Assembly (NCBI GenBank): GCA_951213105.1
Contig: OX578155.1
Coordinates: 28,288,857-28,352,856 of the forward strand
DNA: 64,000 bases
From: Amaurobius ferox
Lineage: Eukaryota > Arthropoda > Arachnida > Araneae > Amaurobiidae
Direction of reading: 5' to 3'
Under the pieces are notes generated by a model that had not been told where the DNA came from, did not search any database, and saw nothing but the letters and a program-made list of their open reading frames with translations. Both the position numbers and the translations under genes were made by a program. Positions 34,830 through 46,049 of this stretch are shown piece by piece. Every line of letters starts with the position of its first letter. Positions within the stretch are counted from its first letter, which is position 1.

Positions 34830-36360
34830 ATGTATCTTATTTGTTATTATAAATCAATCATTTCATTTTTAAATTGTGAGTAAATGGATACTTCCTAATA
34901 GAATTTAATTTTCATTTACGTTTTATTTTAAATATGCATTTTATCTTGACATTATTTTATGCATTATATATTTAAAACTATATGATGGAACGGTTACACA
35001 CTTTCATTTATAACTTGGTTTTTTCTGTCACCCTAAGAATTTACTTCTAATATTTGTGGCAACCACACACTTATTTTGTCAATTTCCAAAACATGTGCAC
35101 ATAATCATTGAGATACTGCTAAATGCAGTAACTTTAAAAGCCAAATGCTTATTGGGTTTTCAAAACATAGATTGCAAGATTTGGCAGCAAAAAACTGGTG
35201 AGATTGGGGATTACTCTCCTATTTAAATTGAATTTTTAATGATATATTTGCTACTACAACATTTCTGATGCATTGTTAAATAGTATTATTCTATCAAGAT
35301 TAATTTTTTTTATATATATTTCATTTGGTTTCTCCAAAAGCGTATATAACTAGTATATGCATTATACGTACTAACTTTGAAAAGTTATTTGTTATCAATT
35401 TCTAGATGGGGAATAACAATAAGGTAGTTTTTACTAAGATCAAAAAATATATTTGCAACAGAAATAAATGGTTGTTTATTGCAGAGGCAAATCTTAGAGA
35501 TTAAGTCAATGTAATGAAAAAGTTAAAAGTGAAATGAAGAATTGTCTAGCTGCTGTATATCTTAATTTAAAGAAGTTAAATACAGTAGCATCATTAAGCA
35601 ATCATATGGTGAGAGGGCAATATATTGAGTTAAAAATTTAAACTTTGCGAATCATGTAAACAGGCAAAATTAGCTTAGAAAAGGAACCATTCACATTTGT
35701 TAAAAAAAGGTTCGAAACAATTAAGTTCATTCATATGGATTTATGAGAACCAATGCCAATGTGTTTACTATAAAGTGCAAGATATGCTTATTCTAGGTGA
35801 TTTATGCATGATTGATCTTTCTTGTTAACACTTTCCAACATAGTTGTAAAGTGTTTATGACTTTGTTCATTCTGTTTGTCTGTCCGTTCCCGCGATAATT
35901 GCCGTAACAATGACTTTATCAAAATGAAATTTTGTTATTGAGACGATCTGTGGGACATATGTGAATGTAAAAGAATAATATCACATAGTTTCAAATTGAA
36001 ATAAATTATTGTAGTACTGTGATACTTTAAAAAATATTGCCACTGAATAAATATATTACATTTTAGAGATGTTTAAACAAAACTGCATTTCAGTTCGAAA
36101 ATGTTTCCTAATCAATGCTTTATGCATGATTGATCTTTCTTGTTAAAAATCTTGTTATAGTACATGGTTACATAATATGGAACAATTTCAGAAAAATTAA
36201 TTCACCATCATCTGAACAAATGCCATTATCGGAAGTAAACATTGCTACAATTTTCTATCAATTTAGATTTCAGATTTAATAGACTATCAGGTTAGTCCAT
36301 GATTTTATTTATTATTTGACAAATGGAATAAATAATAGCTTTACCATTCCTAATTGAAAA
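34830..36360. other. AT-rich stretch with one dispersed repeat
   Basis: Sequence at about 35830-36000 is an inverted, diverged relative of 17240-17340 plus 18265-18320 (shared gataaagtcatt, acagaatgaac). It lacks the 923-bp insertion present there. A short repeat of tttatgcatgattgatcttt occurs near 35800 and 36118. No gene was found. Confidence 0.5.
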
Positions 36361-36369
36361 TATTTTATG

Positions 36370-36450
36370 ACAGTAGTGCGATTTTGACAGTAGTGCAGTT
36401 GATGACAGTAGTGCAGTTGATGACAGTAGTGTAGTTGATGACAGTAGTAC
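36370..36450 (+). repeat. 18-bp minisatellite
   Basis: Units of gacagtagtgcagttgat are repeated about four times with single-base variants. One further partial unit lies at 36754-36770, after the LINE fragment inserted into the array. Confidence 0.88.
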
Positions 36451-36469
36451 ATGGTACCAGAGTAGAAGC

Positions 36470-36757
36470 GGCTCTTTCGTTTGGGGCAGCAGTAGACGAG
36501 ATTAAACTACACTTACCCGCTTCCTCAGTGGTCATCTGTCATCAATGAGTTTTATTGGTGGTAGTAAGCATTTCGAAGTCTGCACTAAGTGTTCTACTGC
36601 TCAAGCCTCCCCTGACCACATTTTATCCTGTCTGGGGCTCACCAGGCAGGACCAGGCTCAAGACCCCCTTTTGGTGTTGGACTTTCTGAGAGTGAACGGG
36701 CTTATGGACCTGATCTAGCACTGCTGGTCTTGGGGATGAGAAACAACAACAACCACA
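36470..36757 (+). mobile_element. LINE 3' fragment ending in (CAA)n
   Basis: The frame from about 36489 reads SRRD-stop-TTLTRFLSGHLSS, then GGSKHFEVCTKCSTAQASPD, HILSCLGL and DPLLVLDFLRVNGLMDLI before TAG (36716-36718). Thirty-eight bases later it ends in aaacaacaacaacc. The Cys/His pattern and DPLLVLDFLRVNGLMDLI ending match the C-terminus of a LINE polyprotein family common in spiders, as I recall. One early in-frame stop shows decay. It is inserted in the 18-bp minisatellite. Confidence 0.65.
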
Positions 36758-36789
36758 GTAGTGCAGTTGAGATTTCAGTATGATTTGTA

Positions 36790-37755
36790 TATCAAATAAC
36801 ATTATAATGGAAAATTTGTTAATTAGTAACAGTAACCATAAACTTATTATGGGGCAAACATCTTGTATTTATTTCAAATCAATAGTAAAAGAAAATCTGG
36901 ATTTGCCCAGAAAGTGCTAAATCAATTGAGATATTTTAGCTAAAAATCTAAGGATTTACACCAGTTTAAACCCTTATTGAAATCTAATCTTCCTAGAACA
37001 AGCTTCCAATAGAAGAACTTTCGGATATAACGAATATTTGTATAAAATATGGAACAAGTGTTGATACAGTAAATCGACTACAGTAAATTACAATACATTA
37101 GGCAATAATGCATATGGAAAAAATTTAGTAACTTTAGAATAATGCTCATGTGTACTTTGACATATATACTGAAAAATGTAACTGGCAGATATTGAACAAA
37201 TTGAGTGTAAAATTTATAAATAGGGACATCATAAAATAATAAATGCACATACTGTAAGCTGTACTATTACCTCAAAGCTGCCCTAAGACGGACATATAAA
37301 AAACTTTTGTTTGAGTAGTCTTATAAGCAGAAAATAATTGCCAAAATAGACTCCACTCCTACAATGGCTATTTTAGGTGCTTTTTAGTAGCAACATTTGG
37401 TACACTTTTCGACATAGAATATATCAAAATACTGGTATTGCTTAGTAAAGAAATAAATTATATAAATAGTGTTACGAGTTGCATACCAAATAACATTATA
37501 ATAGAAAATCTGTTAATTAGTAATAGTAGTCAAAAACTTCTTTTTAAACAAATAACCGGTATTGTTGTTTTTAACAGTGAGTTTGGACAAATATACTATC
37601 AAATAAATGGGGGTTTACAACAATGTTTGATTTTGAAATTTCAACAATATTTAATTATATACAGATACATAAGTATAAACATGTACTTGGAAAGAGGGGG
37701 GGGGGGGCGTAATCGGGAAAAAAAAAAAACGAAAATCGAAAAAAGTATTAAGTTC
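36790..37755. other. AT-rich intergenic with poly-G/poly-A patch
   Basis: An open frame at 37438-37773 encodes low-complexity sequence over poly-G and poly-A runs at 37695-37730. There is no credible gene. Confidence 0.45.
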
Positions 37756-37765
37756 TTTATTTTAA

Positions 37766-40141
37766 CACATTGACTGCCGATCTCGCGCCAGCGCGTGATG
37801 TGGCGTTATCGCTGAATAGCTAATCACGCGCCAGCGCATGGTGTGATGTGTCAGGTGCCAGTCACGCACTGGCACGGGAAAACTACGCCTGAATGTTTAT
37901 TCTCCAGTTCAATCGGCATTATGTTTTGGGTATGTATGCTGGTTTTGGCGTGGAGTGAAGGTTAGAAACTAGTTGTTCATGTATGTGGTTTCGGATTTCT
38001 TGCTTTATTACTTATTGAAAAAATAATCTTGTAACATGAGTTGCACAGACGATAGTTCTGCAGGGCCTTCACGTCAAAAGAGAAGAAAAGTGCAAAATAA
38101 TAAGCCTCTAACACTTGATGAAATTGCAAATTTGTTGGCTGAGCTATCAGATAACCCGAGTGAATTTAGTTATGACAGTGGCGAGGAATTCTTTCCTCCC
38201 AAAGGAGCCCATGATATTTCGGATTCGGAAGATGAAAACGACGAACATATCGTGCAAGGAGCGACATGTCAACAGCATAATTCTGCTATGGTAGAACACA
38301 TAATTTGGGAAAATGACTCAACATCCATGAAAGAATTTCTTTTCACAAAATCTGAGTGACTACCTGTTTCAGGTGACAATCCTATAGATTACTTTCGACA
38401 CTTTTTTACCGACAATATCTTGGGTGAAATAATTGCTGAAACTAATGACTATGCTCGTAAAATACTTTCCCGCCGTGAAAAAAAGAAACGTTCTGGAATT
38501 ATTGCTTGGAAGGACACCACAAAAGATGAACTATTGGTATTTGTGGGATTAATTTTACATATGGGAACTATATGAATGAACCGCATACAAGATTACTGGA
38601 AAACAGATACACTGTTTGGGTTACGTGCATTCTCAGATAATATGAGCAGGAATCGATTTTTGTTATTACTGAGGGCATTGCACTTCGCAAATGTCCCAGA
38701 GCAGAATGCAGAACCCCCAAAGGATCGACTATAGAGTCAGAACGCATTTGTTCAACGCAGGATTATCTGAAATATATTACCTAGGACGAGAGATTAGTTT
38801 AGATGAATCGATGTTATTGTGGCATGGACGACTTATTTTTAGACAGTATATACCAAACAAACGTCATAAATATAGTATCAAGTTGTATATGATCACAACA
38901 CCTAATGGTATGGTTCTCAAATTTATGGTATATACAGGTATGTTGGATGATTCTGGTGGAAAAGGACATGCACATAAAGTTGTGTTGAGTTTACTTGATG
39001 GAATGCTAGATGCAGGGCATAGCATATTTATGGACAATTATTACAATAGCTATGAACTGGCGAAATGCCTTGCTGATAGAAAAACTCATTGTACTGGACA
39101 ATCAGGAAGAACAGGAAGACATTTCCGAAAGAGGTTAGCGAAAAAAAACTAAAGAAAGGGCAAACTGTAGCAAAGTATGCTAATGGTGTAATGATTGCTA
39201 AGTGGAAGGATAAGCGAGACGTCACTTACATTTCTAATGAATACAAAAATGATATTATAGAAACAACAAACAAAACAGATGAAATGAAATCAAAACCACT
39301 ACCTATAATTCAATATAATAAATTTATGGCAGGCATTGATAAGCAAAATCAAAGGCTTGCCTACTATCCATGTGAAAGGAAAACAATTAGGTGGCCTACC
39401 AAAATATTTGTGCATATTTTGCAAATGATGAGGAATTCCCACTTTATTTATAACAAATATTACAATGGAAATATATCACTTTATGACTTTCGTTTATCGG
39501 TGATAAGATGCTTATTGAAACAGCCCTCTGAACTCCGTGCTCCTGTATGTGATCCATCTGCATCGGAACATGTGCTCAAACCGTGGGAAGAAAAAAAAAG
39601 GCGGGAAGGTACTACGTAAGCAGTGCAAAAGTTGCTATTCCCAAGGAAAACGCAAAGATACCATCTATATCTGCAAAGTTTGTGAAGGATCTCCCAGTTA
39701 TTGTTTAGATTGTGCAAAGATAATACACAAATAACATTCTGAAATATATAGTTTGTAATAATATCATTGTAACTAACTCGTAATAAATTCATTTGTAACA
39801 TATGTATCTGTTTGTGATACAGTTTCATACACAAATAATGCATATTATTACTTATTTTTCTTATTTTGATTCATTTTTACATGCCACGCGCTAGCGCGTA
39901 ATGTGGCATTTGGGATATAATTTTACCTCTAGTGCCAATTACGCGCTGCTGCGTAGTCATAAAATTCTATAATTAAAGGCTTACATAATGCTTAGCAATC
40001 AGTGTGATACACATAATCATCTTTTATTACCACTTTTAAATCATATTTATTATAAAAAGTAAGTCGGCATATGGGTACAATCTACTTCTATGTCAGGGCA
40101 ATAGCTGTCAACAAAACCTCTCATGACCGTCAGTTAACGTG
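37766..40141 (+). mobile_element. piggyBac element, 2376 bp, complete ends
   Basis: TTAA lies on both sides (37762-37765 and 40142-40145). Terminal inverted repeats CACATTGACTGCCG and CACGTTAACTGACG (reverse complement of the right end) match at about 11 of 14 positions. Subterminal copies of a palindromic motif occur at both ends: CGCGCCAGCGCGTGATGTGG, ACGCGCCAGCGCATGG and CACGCACTGGCACGG on the left, ACGCGCTAGCGCGTAATGTGG-like and TTACGCGCTGCTGCGTA on the right. They are probable transposase-binding sites. The length is typical of an autonomous piggyBac, but the transposase is mutated. Confidence 0.87.
38036..39734 (+). pseudogene. piggyBac transposase with stops and frameshifts
   Basis: It starts at ATG 38036 with an acidic N-terminus (SDNPSEFSYDSGEEFFPP). 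In-frame stops occur at 38357-38359 and 38573-38575, with frameshifts near 38725, 39085 and 39590. All three catalytic aspartates are visible: ISLDESMLLWHGRL, IFMDNYYNSYELA and MAGIDKQNQRLAYY. The C-terminal cysteine-rich domain is present as CKSCYSQGKRKD, CKVCEGSPSYCLDC. Relatively few lesions suggest inactivation not very long ago. It could not encode a working enzyme as it stands. Confidence 0.88.
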
Positions 40142-40402
40142 TTAAGGTGCTATAGCACCAATTATAATTTTTTTTCTCATTGCTTCGATGCCATATTAAA
40201 AAAGTAAGATCATGTCTATAGTGGTTTTTTTTTGTTTTTTTTCGGCGGGCGGGGGGTGGGGGGTGTTGAGAAACAGAATCCCTAAACTCGAGTTTGGTCA
40301 CGTCACGTATAATATACACTTGACAGCTACGGGTTCAGACATAACAACTTGAAGGGACGTAACACTGTGACATTTCTAAAAAAATCTGATATGGACAGCA
40401 CA

Positions 40403-41314
40403 TGACTTTTCTTATATATTGCAATAAATTTACTATTTTTACAGCAAAAAAATAGGTTATTCTCATAGTAAATACTTATATTCTTTCCAAGATATTGAAT
40501 TTTCGTTAATTAGTCGTCATTTTCATCGATTTAGTGTCATTTTTATCCATTTGGCGAGATTTTCGTTAATTTGGCAACATTTAAAAGTCGCCAAGTTGGC
40601 GACATTCCGCCAAATTCGTCTCAAAATCTTGCCAAGCGTTATGGAGGGAGAAATAAGTTATTCTTACAGCCGATAAATGACTATTGGCGTTCAAATACAA
40701 ATGTATTACTCAAAGTATCTTTTCTTATGAATGGAAGGAGCTAGATCCACGAGAATGATGTCACTCAATTTATCGCATGATGTTACATATGAAAAGTGAA
40801 CATGTTTCTCAACAGTTAATATATTTTTTTTAATTTATGGGATTTTTTTTATAAATTTATTTGAAAAATGTGCAATATCTCGAGAACGGTTTATGCTAGC
40901 ATTCTAAAACTTATGTCAATCGTTTTCTAAGGAAAAATTACATAAGAAATGTTTATTTGTGTAACTTTATTAAAGATTTTGATTTTTTGATGATTTTTTC
41001 AAAATTTCACTCGTAAATTTAGGGGAGTTCTGAACATTCGATTGCATTTAAAAACAATAGGCTTCCAGTATTCACAGATTGTGATTTTTGTACCAAATTT
41101 CATTAGAATCGCTCCATTCGTTCGTGAGATATCGTCTCCACAGACACACTGACACACACACACACACGCTTTCACACACACACAGACATCACCTCAAAAA
41201 TGTTTGACTCGTGATCATGGATGCATGAAACGTGCTCTCCTGCCGAAAACTCGAATTTGAATTTTCGCCCCCTTCATAATACTTTCCTTATACATTATGT
41301 ATATAAGGAAAGTA
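40403..41314 (+). repeat. Dispersed repeat A, copy 1
   Basis: About 910 bp with terminal words gacttttcttatata and tatataaggaaagta, an imperfect inverted repeat. The right end is a hairpin, tactttccttata/tatataaggaaagta. The interior includes gccaagttggcgacattccg, cgctccattcgttcgtgaga and a CA microsatellite (41145-41190). An inverted second copy is at 56988-57924 and a terminal fragment at about 63145-63240. It has no coding capacity and looks like a non-autonomous DNA element. Confidence 0.65.
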
Positions 41315-41675
41315 ATAAAGGCAATGTATTAAAGATTTAACATGATGAATACTTTCACATAGCGCTTATACTTGTTTAGCATATACTTGTTTAGCGCAAC
41401 AATAAACTATATAATTTTACTCATGTATTAAATGTGAAAGTTTGTAAAATTTTGGTTATTATACCAACCATTCATTACTTCAGTCAATGGAACATTGAGA
41501 GTTTCAAGAAAATCCTCCGAAATGCACCTGCGTATCTGTAGCAATTAAATGAAAATGGACTGACGAGTCCAACATAATACCATATCATACATACAGGAGG
41601 AAGAACATTCGTAATTATATAAGACTAGCAGAATACAAGTTCTTCGTACGGAGTATATAATATAAAGAAACTTAC

Positions 41676-42660
41676 AATTCACTACCATCTGCAAATTCCT
41701 ATAGTAAATAATATTGTTAATCAAAATATTCTATTAAAATATTTAATTTAATGCTCCTAAAATAAATTTAAGAATATCTGTTCTTGCTATACAAAATTAT
41801 CTTCACGGGCAGATCTGAAGAATAAAACATACTGGTCCCAATATGAAATTGGACCAATATATGCAAAACAAAAGTGCTAAATTTGTATGGGACTCGTACT
41901 ACTTATATTCACGATTATGAGAAGATATACCCGTGTATTAGTAGAAAATTTACACGTACTACAACATACGAGTTTAAAATATCTTTTCCAAAATAAAACT
42001 GATGACTTAATAAATTGAAAATATCAATAATCCCGCTAACTTTAAACCTAAAGGCCGCAATTCTTTCCAATATATGCCAATGTACCTGTACTACTTATAT
42101 TCTCGTTGATTAAAAGATATACCCGTGCATTTGTAAAAGATTACAGGTACTACGTACAATATGAGTTTTAACAATTTTTGTTAAAATAAAACAATGACGC
42201 AATAAATTGAAAATATCAGTAATAGTAATGTTTAAATTGAAGATCGTAATTGATATAATCTGGTCAAAAATGCAATATCGGTGAAATTTATTTTATATGC
42301 ATACATCTTTATTATTTAAATCCAAAAAGATTTAATAAAAATAGTCTGCCGCCTAAACACATTTGATTTAAATCCGTTTCTAAGCGGCATGATATAATTT
42401 TCTTTAAATAAATTGGCGGAAAAAATATCGTCTGCATAATGCTATCTATTGCAGGTTTAATTGTTTGTTTTTAATTAATATCTAGACAACCTCTGGTCTT
42501 CGAAACTCGAAACATGGACTCGATTTTAAGTGGGGATATTTCAAGGCTACTCACAAAATTTCATTAAATTCGGTTCAGCCATTCTTCCGTGGCGATGAGA
42601 CAAACATACAGACAGACAGATTTTCAATTTTATTTATACAGACTAGAAAATGCACCCTGT
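41676..42660 (+). repeat. Dispersed repeat B, copy 1
   Basis: About 980 bp matching 58058-59195 in the same orientation (shared gttaatcaaaatattctatt, atatcggtgaaatttatttt, attttcaattttattta). The 3' region has the phrase ttcggttcagccattcttcc followed by acatacagacagacag. The right edge passes into ctagaaaatgcaccc, which recurs at 62123-62137. It is noncoding and of unknown class. Confidence 0.65.
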
Positions 42661-43640
42661 GTTACACGGGAGTTAAAGCAGGGTAATTATATAAAATAAC
42701 AAAATATATAATTTTTATTCGTATGTGAAAATTGCATGTAAGCCGTATACATTGATGCAATCGACCTAATAATCTCCCCCCCCCCCTCCAAATCGCAAAA
42801 CCAATTTATATATTGGTGCGTATCTTCCGCAAATAACATGATTTTTATATTTCCAATAAATTGGAGTTTGTAACTTTAATAAGATAGATACCGATATCAG
42901 CACTCATTGCAGCAAAATATTATTAAATAGTGATTGGTAAGACTAGCTAATTGAGAAACTGAAGAAACTGAGCTAACTGAAGAAAGAGATGCTCTATATC
43001 GAGTAAGCATACTGAAATAAAAAGGTCCAGAATCTTAACCGTTCTCCACTCCCAACTTGAATAGCCTTTCCACGTAACATGAGAACAATTTTCACACCCA
43101 TTACCCTTCTTCCTTTCATGACCACCACAAACGTGCCTGTACACCAAAAATAACGTCTCACCACGGGAGTCCTGTCAACCCCTGAAGGAAATAAGAAAGA
43201 GGGGGAAAGCAAAATACAATTTTTTTCAGATCAATATTTGCTTCAATTAAAAGTTGCTGGAAATCTATTTATGATAGCACAAAAATTTCGGCATCTATCA
43301 AAAGCTAGAATTTTATTCATGTGCACTGCGTTTTTCAAATTCGAGTATTATGAAATGCAAATTGATAAAAGATGGTTAAACTTTTAGTTTTGACTTTTCC
43401 TAGTGATTCTCAACTTCAATAAATTGTTAAAAATACTTAACAATCATTTAAACAAAAAGTAACATCTAGAAGCAAACTTCAATTTCTATAGCTTTGAGAT
43501 CCAGAAAACAAAATTGAAATAGGTTGATTTTTAAAGGAGCTATGCTATCTAGTAATAGCACTAAAACGGCCATACATTAACATGGAAGGTGAAGATTGAA
43601 GCTTGCTACTGATGAAGCCCCTTGAAGTACATTTTTGTGA
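42660..43640. other. Intergenic, no supported gene
   Basis: A poly-C tract at 42776-42787 and short overlapping minus-strand frames at 42947-43212 are not convincing. Nothing else was recognised. Confidence 0.4.
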
Positions 43641-43649
43641 AAATGTTTG

Positions 43650-44410
43650 ACACATTTCACGAGAAAATGTTTCATAACATGTTTCAAACATGTGAACAAG
43701 TTATGTCTATTTAAAGCACATTTTTGTGAAAATAATTTCCGGCACATTTCATATGCAAATGGTTTCTTATCTGTGTGCAGAAGTTAGTGCAAATCAAAAT
43801 TACTTTTCTGTGAAAATGCTTTATGGCACATTTCACATAGAAATGGTTTTTAACATGTGTGAATAAGTTTGTGTTGATTTAAAGAACTTTTCCGTAAAAA
43901 TGCTTTTTGGCTCATTTCACATGCAAATGGTTTCTCACCTATGTGCACATACTTGTGTTCAATTAATTCACTTTTATATGTAAATGTTCTCTGGCATATT
44001 TCACAGACAAAGGTTTCTCATCTGTATGCACATGCTTGTGAGTATCTAAATTACTTTTTTGAGATAATACTTTTTATCACATTTCAGATGCAAATGGTTT
44101 CTCACCTGTGTGCACACACTTGTGCTCAACTAAATTACTTTTACTTGAAAATACTTTCTAGCACATTTTACACGCAACTAGTTTTTCACCTGTGTGCATA
44201 AGTTTGTGCTGATTTAAAGTACTTTCACCTGAAAATACTCTGTCACATTTTACATTCAAATGGTTTCTGACCTGTATGTACACGCTTGTGTTTAGCTAAA
44301 TTACTTGCACTTGAAAATGCTTTCTGGCACATTTTACATGCAAATGGTTTCTCACCTGTATGCACATGTTTATGCTTATCTAAATGACATTTTTGTGAAA
44401 ATACTTTCAG
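43650..44410 (-). pseudogene. Decayed C2H2 finger array, downstream part
   Basis: In frame directly after the stop at 44411, two fingers remain readable ([19 protein letters not shown], then [17 protein letters not shown]). A stop/frameshift follows near 44243. Farther along, at least five more finger-sized 84-bp units carry stops and shifts but keep words such as HTGEKP. The decay is progressive toward 43650. This was once one array with the intact block upstream. Confidence 0.75.
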
Positions 44411-45961
44411 TCACATTTCACATGCAAATGGTTTCTCACCCGTGTGCACACGTTTGTGCCTATCTAAATTATTTTTTTGTGAAAATACTTTCTGGCACAT
44501 TTCACATGCAAATAGTTTCTCATATGTGTGCACACGCTTGTGTGAAACTAAATTACTTCTATTTGAAAATGTTTTTTTGCACATTTCACATGTAAATGGT
44601 TTCTCACCTGTATGCACACGTTTGTGATCATTTAAACTACTTTTATGTGAAAATGCTTTCTGGCACATTTCACATGCAAATGGTTTCTCACCTGTATGCA
44701 CATGTTTATGCTTATCTAAATGATATTTTTGTGAAAATACTTTCAGGCACATTTCACATGCAAATGGTTTCTCACCCGTGTGCACACGTTTGTGCCTATC
44801 TAAATTATTTTTTTGTGAAAATACTTTCTGGCACATTTCACATGCAAATAGTTTCTCATATGTGTGCACACGCTTGTGTGAAACTAAATTACTTCTATTT
44901 GAAAATGTTTTCTTGCACATTTCACATGTAAATGGTTTCTCACCTGTATGCACACGTTTGTGACCATTTAAACTATATTTATGTGAAAATGCTTTCTGGC
45001 ACATTTCACATGTAAATGGTTTCTCACCTGTATGCACACGTTTGTGATCATTTAAACTACTTTTATGTGAAAATGCTTTCTGGCACATTTCACAAGAAAA
45101 TGGTTTCTCACTTGTGTGCATAATTTTATGTTGATTTAAATGACTTTTTTGTGAGAATGCTTTGTTGCACATTTCACATACAAATGGTTTCTCACCTGTA
45201 TGCACAAGTTTGTGCTGGTATAAATTACTTTTAAGTGAAAATGCTTTCTGGCACATTTCACATGCAAATGGTTTTTTGCCTATGTGCACAAGTTTGTGCC
45301 TATTTAAACTACTTTTCTGTGAAAATGCTTTAATGCACATTTCGCATGCAAATGGTTTCTCACCTGTGTGCACAAGTTTGTGCATATTTAAATTACGTTT
45401 GCGTGAAAATGCTTTCTGGCACATTACACATGAAAATCGTTTCTCACCTCTGTGCATAATTTTGTGTTGATTTAAATGACGTTTTTGTGAGAATGCTTCC
45501 TTGCACATTTCACATGCAAATGGTTTCTCATTTGTGTGCACAAGCTTATGCTTCTCTAAATTACCTTTCTCTGACAATGCTTTCTGGCACATTTCACATA
45601 TAAATGGTTTCTTACCTGTATGCCCACATTTGTGCATATCTAAACTACTTTTTTGTGAAAATAGTTTCTGGCACATTTCACATGCAAATGCTTCCTCATC
45701 TGTGTGCACAAGCATGTATTCAACTAAATCCCTTTTATTTGAAAATGTTTTCTTGCACATTTCACATATAAATGGTTTCTCACCTGTATGCACACATTTG
45801 TGCATATCTAAACTATTTTTTTTTTTAAATGCTTTCTGACACATTTCACATAAAAATGGTTTCACATCTGTATACAGAAGTTTGTGCATATCTAAATTAC
45901 TTTTCGGTGAAAATGCTTTCTTGTACATTTCACATGCAAATGGTTTCTCAGCTGTGTGCAC
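44411..45961 (-). CDS. C2H2 zinc-finger array protein, 516 aa
   Basis: About 18 tandem 28-residue C2H2 fingers with the pattern CEMCQKAFSQKSSLNRHKLV and linker HTGEKPFA. Such arrays bind DNA in the nucleus. Finger 1 is degenerate (CEMYKKAF), and the frame starts at an ATG inside a linker (MHTAEKPFAC). Upstream finger sequence (to about 46040) has stops, so the usual N-terminus is not present here. The C-terminus ends where a finger's first Cys codon TGC became TGA (44409-44411). Fingers at 44403-44738 and 44739-45074 are near-identical 336-bp (four-finger) duplicates, and the upstream copy keeps TGC. It may be one exon of a gene, or a recently broken duplicate. Confidence 0.7.
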   Translation of the reverse strand: MHTAEKPFACEMYKKAFSPKSNLDMHKLLYTDVKPFLCEMCQKAFKKKNSLDMHKCVHTGEKPFICEMCKKTFSNKRDLVEYMLVHTDEEAFACEMCQKLFSQKSSLDMHKCGHTGKKPFICEMCQKALSEKGNLEKHKLVHTNEKPFACEMCKEAFSQKRHLNQHKIMHRGEKRFSCVMCQKAFSRKRNLNMHKLVHTGEKPFACEMCIKAFSQKSSLNRHKLVHIGKKPFACEMCQKAFSLKSNLYQHKLVHTGEKPFVCEMCNKAFSQKSHLNQHKIMHTSEKPFSCEMCQKAFSHKSSLNDHKRVHTGEKPFTCEMCQKAFSHKYSLNGHKRVHTGEKPFTCEMCKKTFSNRSNLVSHKRVHTYEKLFACEMCQKVFSQKNNLDRHKRVHTGEKPFACEMCLKVFSQKYHLDKHKHVHTGEKPFACEMCQKAFSHKSSLNDHKRVHTGEKPFTCEMCKKTFSNRSNLVSHKRVHTYEKLFACEMCQKVFSQKNNLDRHKRVHTGEKPFACEM

Positions 45962-46049
45962 ACGTTTGTGTTAAATTAAAATACTTTGATTTGAAAATAC
46001 TTTCTGGCACATTTACCATGCAAATGGTTTCTCATCAATGGTTTCCATA

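Noticed and set aside
36370..36450. CRISPR-like array
   Set aside because: Units are contiguous 18-mers without spacers, in a eukaryotic context; it is a minisatellite.
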